64,000 nt of DNA. Source: Pieris napi (lineage: Eukaryota; Arthropoda; Insecta; Lepidoptera; Pieridae). Both the position numbers and the translations under genes were made by a program. The notes under the pieces were generated by a model that had not been told where the DNA came from, searched no databases, and saw nothing but the letters and a program-made list of their open reading frames with translations. How positions within the stretch are numbered: the stretch's first letter is position 1; every line of letters begins with the position of its first letter. Positions 55,446 to 64,000 of this stretch are shown here, piece by piece. The DNA is taken from contig NC_062245.1 in NCBI RefSeq assembly GCF_905475465.1, positions 10,602,001 through 10,666,000 on the forward strand, given 5' to 3'.

Positions 55446-56966
55446 CACTTCCGGAGTGCAACCCGTCGGTTTTTTTTAAATTAAAATGTACCCACATTTA
55501 TTTTAATTTTTGTAACTACCCTTTTTCTACACAGTCTCACATGACTTCTGCATCGAACATATGAGATTGGTGGCCGCCTGATTTATCATAGTAACGCCAG
55601 CCAAAATCGGGGATGATGTTCGCGCAATAATTCTTCGTCCACCCATATTACGTGTCAGTAGTCCACGTATCTAAAATTAAGGAATTTATTTAGAAAATGT
55701 ATGTCGACGAATAATTGTGAATATTAATGAAATATAAAACAATTTGATCTTGAAGCATTTTGGTTTTGTCTGTCCAATAAAGAGCAGTGTTAATATTCAA
55801 GTTTTCACTTCTGCCGGCACTACCGGAGTGCAACCCGTCGTTTTTTTTTAAATTAAAATGTACCCACATTTATTTTAATTTTTGTAACTACCCTTTTTCT
55901 ACACAGTCTCACATGACTTCTGCATCGAACATATGAGATTGGTGGCCGCCTGATTTATCATAGTAACGCCAGCCAAAATCGGGGATGATGTTCGCGCAAT
56001 AATTCTTCGTCCACCCATATTACGTGTCAGTAGTCCACGTATCTAAAATTAAGGAATTTATTTAGAAAATGTATGTCGACGAATAATTGTGAATATTAAT
56101 GAAATATAAAACAATTTGATCTTGAAGCATTTTGGTTTTGTCTGTCCAATAAAGAGCAGTGTTAATATTCAAGTTTTCACTTCTGCCGGCACTTCCGGAG
56201 TGCAACCCGTCGGTTTTTTTTAAATTAAAATGTACCCACATTTATTTTAATTTTTGTAACTACCCTTTTTCTATACAGTCTCACATGACCTCTGCATCGT
56301 ACATATGAGATTGGTGGCCGCCTGATTTATCATAGTAACGCCAGCCAAAATCGGGGATGATGTTCGCGCAATAATTCTTCGTCCACCCATATTACGTGTC
56401 AGTAGTCCACGTATCTAAAATTAAGGAATTTATTTAGAAAATGTATGTCGACGAATAATTGTGAATATTAATGAAATATAAAACAATTTGATCTTGAAGC
56501 ATTTTGGTTTTGTCTGTCCAATAAAGAGCAGTGTTAATATTCAAGTTTTCACTTCTGCCGGCACTTCCGGAGTGCAACCCGTCGGTTTTTTTTAAATTAA
56601 AATGTACCCACATTTATTTTAATTTTTGTAACTACCCTTTTTCTACACAGTCTCACATGACCTCTGCATCGAACATATGAGATTGGTGGCCGCCTGATTT
56701 ATCATAGTAACGCCAGCCAAAATCGGGGATGATGTTCGCGCAATAATTCTTCGTCCACCCATATTACGTGTCAGTAGTCCACGTATCTAAAATTAAGGAA
56801 TTTATTTAGAAAATGTATGTCGACGAATAATTGTGAATATTAATGAAATATAAAACAATTTGATCTTGAAGCATTTTGGTTTTGTCTGTCCAATAAAGAG
56901 CAGTGTTAATATTCAAGTTTTCACTTCTGCCGGCACTACCGGAGTGCAACCCGTCGTTTTTTTTTA
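55417..56966 (+). repeat. 372-bp tandem array, four full units and part of a fifth
   Basis: Units start (gttaatattcaagttttcac) at 55,417, 55,789, 56,161, 56,533 and 56,905, exactly 372 bases apart. The fifth is cut after about 62 bases. Units are nearly identical. Marker differences include cactaccgg against cacttccgg and cgtcgt against cgtcggt (units 2 and 5 share one state), acctctg against acttctg, and gtacat against gaacat in unit 3. Each holds a small hairpin gcact/agtgc and a gtcgacgaataattg block. No conserved frame. Confidence 0.93.
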
Positions 56967-57324
56967 ATCCTACTGCTTGGAATGATTTAATACACCAATG
57001 GTAATAAAACAAAATTGTAATTTGTGGTGCAAACTATCTTGATAGTTGAGTTATCTCTTCTCCGTATGTATATTTAAGAAATGTACTTAATTATTCACTA
57101 AAACTGGCATATTTTTAAGTTAACGGGAATAAACATATGTTGCAGTAGACATGGGGATAAGTTGGCTGTTACAGAAATTTATCTGGAATTCTATACGAAA
57201 ATTCCTTTTGCAAATTTATCTTAGGCAAATTTGCATTTATGTGTGACTATGCGAAATTCAATTATACCACCAGAACATTTTTGTACGATATTCTTGCAAT
57301 AAATTATTATCTTTTATAACAAAT
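56967..57324. other. Unique sequence between array and sulfotransferase 3 flank
   Basis: AT-rich and non-coding; I see no repeat or motif. Confidence 0.5.
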
Positions 57325-57792
57325 TGTGCGGCGAGCCGATACTTTCGACCTGTCAAAACTGAAATAATCGTGTTGATGATAAAGAAACTATCGTAAAGTG
57401 ATAACTATCGCTAAGTGCACTAAGTAACACCTGCGGCGTAATAAAGAGGTTAGGTTAGGTTTAGGTTTTTTTTATTTACATTTGTGGAGCTTCCATGTTG
57501 ACCTCGGATCATTTAAATGGAATAAGGAGCATATGAAGTATTATTGTGTAATAGCGACGCGCTATACAACACTACAAGTATATATGTACTTGGTACACAT
57601 GAAACATTTGCTATGCCGACCAGGCAAATAATTACTATATTTATTAATACACCAACATAATTCACTTCTTAAAGTAATCACTGATAACACTTGAAAAAAG
57701 ATAAATAGATAATCACATAATATGTAAAGAAACCATGATGGGCATATTAATTTATCATCGGATTAAACAGGTCGTTGAAAAAGTTTAGCAAA

Positions 57793-60700
57793 ATGGCCAG
57801 CGAAAACTATCCATATGAAATTAAAGTTGTGGAATTAGAAGGAAAAGAAGGAGTAATTAAGTTTCCAGGTTAGTATTTTCATTAATATTGCCAGTTCTTC
57901 TCTTCCGTTCTACCCCATTGATTTGAGAACTGGCAGTAAATGTAAAATTCGAGGCATTTAATAGATATATATTTCTTTTTTGACGTTCATAAGTGTAAAT
58001 AGGTATATGAATTAGGGTCTGTTTCACAATGTACGGATAAGTTCTACATAAGTTCCAAATTAGCTATTTATTACTTATTGATAGGATAAACACTATTGTT
58101 GCATTTCACGACTGTCAGATAGAGCTATTCGTCACATAAAGTCCATCATAAGCTATGAGTCCGATGAATGTATAGCACAGTTTATCTTCCAAATAATTTA
58201 TGTGTTGCATAGCTATTTGGTACTTTATCTATACATTGTGAAACAGACCCTAAATGATTTTAATTTAATACAACTTTAAAATGCGACTGTTATCCGGGCA
58301 TTATAATTTTGTATTAAAGACCAATTTTGTCACAACCTACTTGTTGGTTTTGTTCTAAGTAGTTAGATTTTGAAATAAAAATGATATTAATTTGATCACT
58401 AAAATCTCGTATTTTGAAAAGCATATTTTTACCAATTAATAACCCTGAGTTTAATTATATTTTACAGCAATTTTACGCATAGGACCTAAGGGTTATGTGT
58501 TACCCGAAAAATTTAAACATGAAGCGGCCGATATTTATAATATGGAAGTCAGGTCCAGTGACGTTTTTGTCGCCAGTTTCCCAAGATCTGGTAAGAAATT
58601 TGGTTAATCCTTATCGACATTATAAAATTACTTTTCAAGGCTTTTCGATAAATTAATTTTATTACTTGAATTTCAATACTGGATTGGAGATTATGCCAAT
58701 TTTGATAAATGAAAAAGAACCTATAAGAATATAAAATAAAATTTAATTTTAACGTATGTCCATTACCTATTGTTAGTAACATCAAAGTATGGTTACATTT
58801 TATCTGGAGATTGATATACCGATTTTGTGTTTGTCCTGAATGTCAAGATCTGAAAGACGCATTTTTGATATAAGGAATCCAAATTATAAAAGTTAAGTTT
58901 ATCAAAAGAAGTATGCCAGATGTTAGAAGCAATAAAGTATAAGTATGTTTATGCGCGAACTTTGCCCCACCTAGCCGCGCCGCATCGAAATCATACTTTG
59001 TTTTTAAAACTTACACAGACACCGCTTATAACCACTCTTAGCTTCACTCACACACTCACACATACTTAATGTCTTATAAGAACACTAAAACTACTTTTCT
59101 CAAAAAACTGTTTTAAACATGCCCTACGTAATAATTGTTATCTAGGTTAATCCAAAACACAGGGACTCCCTAGTGTGGAGACTAGCGATAGATGGATTTT
59201 TTCACAACTTATTTGACATGAATAAAGTTTTTATTTATTTATAAGTAATTTTTATTCAGGAACTACGTGGACTCAGGATATGGTTTGGCTGATAGTGTCT
59301 GATTTAGACTACGAAAGAGCATTGAATATACCACTAACAGAGAGATATGCTTTTCTGGAGTATGTATTTATTACACTCATACGAAAATTGCTTATAAAAA
59401 CGTAGTAATAAATAGTATTAATACAGTTTCCTGGCATTGCGTTTCTAATAGTCGAAAATATTTTTTTATAATCGTTCAATTACAAGTCCATTGTGTTAGT
59501 AGCAATATCGCATAGATTATATAGTATTAGTTTAATGAAAAACTGAATTTAATCAATCAGAAACATAATTTGACAATATTTATTGAGTTAATAAGAATTT
59601 TTTTTTTAAAGGGGTAAATATGTAATATCCTCACAGGGTAAGGTCTAAGTCGAGATTAGGCGTGTAACTGACTTGTTATGTACTCTTATGCGGGAGAGAC
59701 GGTGTCCACAGTCAGTCTCTTTCGCGTTCACAGTTCACCTCGGTCTTTGTCCTTCCTGCTTTTTGCCTAATCTACAACATAACGACCCCTAACTAACCTC
59801 TGGCTGGACAGCCACACTCCTGCTTTTTTTGAGGGTTCCAATCTAGCGCCTGCTTGGGAATGGTGTGTAGGATGTGGGTGCTTTATTCAAATAAATGTTT
59901 TTTTGTCTGTTTGTTTTGTCTTTCTTTTTTTTTAATACGTTTCTTATTGACGAACGCGAGTAATCTTGTCCTCAATAACATTAATAAAATGACGTATATA
60001 TTCACAGTTTTCGGATAGTGAAAACATATGATAAATGTTACAGGTTTTCTTTAAGTTTTGATGACGAAATGAAAGAGAAATTATTCGCCGTCAACAAGGA
60101 CGACGAGGCGAAGCTCAAAGAATTTGAACTTCTTTTTAAACCGGGGACAGAGATATTGGAAACCACACCATCTCCACGGTTTATAAAGACCCACCTGCCA
60201 CTCTCCTTGATGCCACGGAAGGCTCTTGAAGCCAAGGTAGTATATGTGGCAAGAGATCCGCGGGATGCAATCGTATCTTTTTATCATTTAGTAAATTCAA
60301 TGAGATTTGCTAACATTGACGGAGATTTTAAAACATTTTGGAACTCGGTTGTAAACAATATCCGTAAGTATAAGTTTATCTTAAATATATTTATGTATAA
60401 ATGTACATATTTTTAGTACAGGGGGCAAGCGGGCAGGATTGATAAGGATAGGATGGATTGCACATATTTTTTATTCAAACAAACTGGAACAGCATCTAAT
60501 ACTGTTCCTAACATGTTAATGTCTAATGATTTTATTTATTTATTTGCTCAACAGTATTCCTACAGCTACTCACTAAACAATATCCAAACAATTACATTGT
60601 ACACAAAAGCCAAAAACGGAATACACTTTCAAACATAAACAAAGCACAGTTTCACCTAGGTATATGTACAAAAAATATAACATAGTATATATGTATTTAT

Positions 60701-63700
60701 AATAAATTCTTAGGTTCATAAGGTAAGATTCATTCATTTAATAAAAAGGAAGAATAACAAAGCCATTATTAATAAAAGATACCAGAGTTTTTTAAATTAT
60801 TTTTTAAACATTTTTTAGTTACATTAAATATATCTATTTGCTGGTAATATGTCTTATAATCTGGAGGTATACGATAAATGACTGAGTTACGTAAATAGTT
60901 TGTATTAGACCGAGGAATTTTAAATAGATGGGTTTGCCTTGTATTGTATGAAGAAGGGGTGTGAAATAGTATAAACGACAATAAGTCAGGGCATTCAATT
61001 AAACCGTTGCAATAGTCTAATGATAATGTGGCTTTGACGTTCGTATACATACGTGATAGTTGTAGGTATGAATGATAGCCAAAAAATTTGAAAATAACTA
61101 GAGAGAAATCCATATAATAAAAGAAAACACATAAACAATATACATAACCAAAACAGATTACATTGATAAACAAAATATATGAAACAGAAAACATAGTAAG
61201 TACTAAAAATAACTGAAATTAAACCATAAACAAACGACAATTACTATTTAATATTTATAGAAAAGACTAAATTGTTACTGCTAAACAAATAGACCAGTGC
61301 AGATAGCCTTTAAAATAAATAAAAAGTGAAAAAAATTACAGTAGGATGAAACCCATTAGAAAAGGAGGGGAATATGATCAAAATGAAAGGAAAAATAAAT
61401 TACGGTCGATCTGAGGTCGAGAAGGGGTAGGGGGGGGAGTTTTAAGGGTAAAAAACGGTTTATATCGATTTCCGGCAAAACTAAAAGTCCTATCGAAGAA
61501 AGTTAAATGGCAAAGTTGTAGGCAATAAAAAGATCTACAACTTTTGTATTTGCAGACTTTTCACATAACCTCAAAATTTAGGTGAAAAATTCAAAAAACC
61601 AAGTTTTTGGTTTTTTATTTATCTTTTTCAAAAAAATTTTTTTTTTCTACGAAATTTGGTGAAAACTTACCTTATTATGTCCCAAATATACAGTATATTT
61701 GATTAAAATTATTTATTTTTTCACCTTATTTTGAATTAATATCGAAAAAACACCCTAATTTTCAATCGAACATTCTGACGTCAAAATTTCAGCTTTTTTA
61801 AAAAAGTTGATGTGCTTTCAGTGCGTTGAAATCTCTACTTTCCTATGGTAAAATATATATATATATATTACCATAGTAAATCTTCTCAGAAAATGCAAAA
61901 AATCGTATGCAGTAACGCCCAGGCCCGTCATCCCCTTCCCTACTTCTCTAAAAATAAATTTTTGTAAAAGATAGAAATAAAAAACCAAAAAGTTGGTTTT
62001 TTGAATTTTTCACATAAATTTTGAAGTTATGTGAAAAGTGTGTGAAGACAAAAGTTTTAGATCTTTTTATTACCTATAACTTTGCCATTTAACTTTCTTC
62101 GATAGGACTTTTAGTTTTGCCGGAAATCGAGATAAACCGTTTTTTACCCTTAAAACTCCCCCCCCTGCCCCTTCCCGACCTCAGATCGACCGTAATTTAT
62201 TTTTCCTTTCATTTTGATCATATTCCCCTGCATTTCTAATGGGTTTCATCCTACTGTAATTTTTTTTGGTTTCAAAAATTATCGGCACTGGTCTAAAAGT
62301 CATATCATTCTCCATATATTTCCTCACATCCTCTTTGGTAAGGTGAAAAATATCAACATCTTCATAATTCTTGTCATAGTTAGCTTAAACCCGAAACATT
62401 TGCGAATTACGCAGATAATTCGTGTCCAGACGAGGCACATGGCACAATTGTGAATATCTTGTAATACGGGGGAGGGATTCTTAGAGAAATTAGCGACAGC
62501 AAATAGGGGCTATCTATCCGTCCATATAATAGCATGCAAATATAATAAGTCTTGCAGATTCCGGCAATATTCAAATGAATCTAAATTAAAATATTTGCAA
62601 GAATCCGCATAACATTCAAACTAAGTAATTTCACAAACTTTTTTGTGTTTGGTCATTCCAGTCAGAATAAAATTTTATACGTGTAAACATTTCTCATGCG
62701 AAACGACGTACGTTCTACGTACAGCTATAGGGAACAGGCATTCTAGACACAAAGTAATCGGTGCGGTACAACAGTGTTGAGGATACAGTACAGAAACCCA
62801 ACGATTAAACCTTAGATATGTTACCATTATGTGATCAATATCCTCTTACGTATATATTTATATGTAAAGCAGAAGCAGTGTTGGCAGACCTAAAGGCATA
62901 CTTAAATTATGATTTACTAACTGCCCTTTGTTTGGACACAATGATAAATAACCAACGTTTTTATAGAACCCTGGACGCCATATTTCGATCACGTTAAGGA
63001 AGCGTGGGAAAAGCGTGATCATCCAAATATGCTGTTTTTATTCTACGAAGATATGAGAAAGGTAAAATTTCTATTAATTTTAAGTTTATAAACCAAATAT
63101 AAATACATGAATGTAGTGTAGTGATCACGTGGAAACCTAAACAGATCCTTAAATAGATCAAAATAATGCAAAGTTTTTGTCAATAGATGGCGTTAATACA
63201 CATTTCATAATAAACTAGTTATTTGTGAACTTGACATGGCAGTTGTGAGCTTATCACGATGGTCGACACATAGACACGTCGAGTTATACAAATATTTTTT
63301 GCGATTGTAGCTGTTTATAATAATAATAACTTATTTATTTCAGATTATATGCATATGTGTCATTCGTTAGAGTTAGTAAAAATCGGTCTTAGTTGCTATG
63401 TTAGAATTGGTTAGAAAACAAAACAGAAAAGAAACAAAAAACTCCTATCAACACATTCAGGATACCAAGTTGTCTAAGTTTAGGTTGTTATTTGGCAGAC
63501 TGTACGGGGCAGGAGTGGTACTTTTTTAAAATATGAGTCCAGCCTTGCGATTCTGTAACTCCTAAGGAGGGAGCTTGTAGTTTATTGTTTATCAGAATGC
63601 CAAATGGTAAAATGACTGCTTTACGACTGAGTTCAGCGCGACTGCCGCTGCGAAAACCGTTGTGAGAGTTAGAAAAGTGAGTTACAGAATCGCAAGGCAG

Positions 63701-63973
63701 GACAGTAGTCCAGACTTGGTGTACCGTTATATAGTAATATAACGGTACACTAAGTCACCTTTAAATTATAATGTATTTCTCATATATTGCAGGATCTGCC
63801 TTCAGTTGTACGCCGCGTTTCAGATTTCTTCGGCAAAGAATATAATGAGGAAGAAATAGCGCGGCTCTGTGACCATCTCAGTTTTGACAATTTTAAGAAG
63901 AACCCTTCAGTTAATTACGATCTTATGAAGGAGCTTGGATTTATGTATGCTGATAGAGAGTTTATTAGAAAAG
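57793..63973 (+). CDS. Cytosolic sulfotransferase 3, last exon beyond the window
   Basis: Exons: 57,793-57,868; 58,468-58,590; 59,260-59,359; 60,044-60,363; 62,967-63,061; 63,793-63,973. The lengths of these six exons equal those of gene 2 exactly, and phases agree; a seventh exon of about 113 nt (GGW...SMQ in the others) should follow. It keeps ASFPRSGTTW, FIKTHLPLSLMP, VARDPRDAIVSFYH and ends with FIRKG, so it looks functional. Against gene 2, exon 6 differs at six bases with five amino acid changes, clustered near MYADREFIRK. Intron 4 (2.6 kb) carries a LINE fragment and a 939-bp fold-back, and intron 1 carries a MITE. Substrate unknown. Confidence 0.92.
57885..58010 (-). repeat. Dispersed repeat in intron 1 of sulfotransferase 3
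   Basis: The minus strand shows acacttatgaacgtcaaa and gagaagaactgg blocks also at 48,440-48,600. Confidence 0.5.
58015..58250. mobile_element. 236-bp MITE with TA target duplication
   Basis: Perfect 19-bp inverted ends start gggtctgtttcacaatgta (58,015 inward, inverted ending 58,250). TA lies outside both (58,013-58,014 and 58,251-58,252), as in Tc1/mariner-type elements. Non-coding. Confidence 0.85.
58905..59235 (+). repeat. Probable LINE 3' end
   Basis: gcgcgaactttgccccacct, then ccctagtgtggagactagcg, ending aataaagtttttatttattt. A related tail is at 33,105-33,190. Intron 2 of sulfotransferase 3. Confidence 0.4.
59685..59945 (+). repeat. Insert in intron 3 of sulfotransferase 3
   Basis: About 260 bases absent from the matching intron of gene 2. 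They start after aactgac and end with an A/T-rich tail gtttgttttgtctttctttt. The tail and GC-richer body suggest a LINE 3' end. The shared flank (aatatcctcacagggtaagg) is at 52,275 in gene 2. Confidence 0.5.
60769..61200 (-). mobile_element. LINE reverse transcriptase C-terminal fragment
   Basis: The minus-strand frame contains NGLIECPDLLSFILFHTPSS and NTRQTHLFKIPRSNTNYLRN, matching a pattern typical of Jockey-like reverse transcriptase C-termini (NG.IDCP.LLS.I.F..P....R). The frame upstream is hydrophobic and worn. Intron 4 of sulfotransferase 3. Confidence 0.75.
61329..62267. mobile_element. 939-bp fold-back element with arms near 280 bp
   Basis: Arms start aaaaaaattacagtaggatg and end with its complement. 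They stay paired through gatcaaaatgaaaggaaaaa, ggtcgatctgaggtcg, gttttaagggtaaaaaacgg, aaagttaaatggcaaagtt and aaaaccaa...tttttggtttttt. A second hairpin around an (at)n run lies at 61,843-61,876. Non-coding. Foldback or Mutator-like classes are candidates. Confidence 0.8.
63543..63697. mobile_element. Fold-back element, copy 3 (deleted)
   Basis: Starts ccttgcgattctgtaactcc and ends gagttacagaatcgcaagg. The left arm is mostly deleted compared with copies at 49,386 and 49,931. Intron 5 of sulfotransferase 3. Confidence 0.7.
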
Positions 63974-64000
63974 GTATATTATCTATAATTAATAAAAAAA

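Noticed and set aside
55370..57012. Short frames within the 372-bp array as a repeated gene
   Set aside because: No frame spans the unit or is preserved across all units; the differences include length changes in a T run.
1..64000. CRISPR array, bacterial operons or prophage
   Set aside because: No regularly spaced short repeats with unique spacers and no prokaryotic gene layout; introns and animal repeats show this is eukaryotic nuclear DNA.

Overview
The window is AT-rich animal nuclear DNA, almost certainly from a moth or butterfly (Lepidoptera). The genes have many short exons with GT-AG introns. The repeats are of types I know from lepidopteran genomes: tRNA-derived SINEs, 3' fragments of non-LTR retrotransposons, many fold-back MITEs, a mariner remnant and a PIF/Harbinger derivative. 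I cannot name the species. Most lines of an ORF scan are noise or transposon shadows. I could rebuild six host genes, all on the plus strand.

Layout: 1-22 kb is gene-poor and repeat-rich. It holds a 5'-truncated non-LTR element with an open reverse transcriptase frame (3.85-5.84 kb), several fold-back elements and a Harbinger derivative with intact ends (20.6-21.4 kb). At 22.1-26.3 kb lies a seven-exon host gene for a 357-residue protein. It reads as a domesticated relative of ISXO2/IS1595-type transposases: the zinc ribbon and overall colinearity remain, but the three DDE positions look lost. At 26.3-30 kb there is a mariner relic and a LINE fragment. At 31.1-31.8 and 35.5-36.2 kb lie two small genes for secreted proteins that share a DQRQ motif just after the signal peptide, and so look like diverged tandem paralogues.

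From 39.3 kb to the right edge lies a tandem array of three cytosolic sulfotransferase genes, all plus strand, with seven coding exons and shared intron positions and phases. The first (333 aa) and second (335 aa) are complete. The third lacks only its last exon, which lies beyond the window. All three keep the PAPS-binding loop, the catalytic histidine, the 3'-phosphate site and, where visible, the RKGxxGxW motif. Genes 2 and 3 arose by a recent duplication that included the 5' flank. Most of the array's length is intronic transposon sequence.

Other structures of note are a 372-bp tandem array (four full copies plus part of a fifth) between sulfotransferases 2 and 3, a perfect 95-bp inverted repeat in an intron of sulfotransferase 1, a three-member fold-back family confined within this window to the sulfotransferase 2/3 area, and a SINE ending about 20 bp before a splice acceptor. 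All gene models are inferred from sequence alone; no transcript or database search was available.
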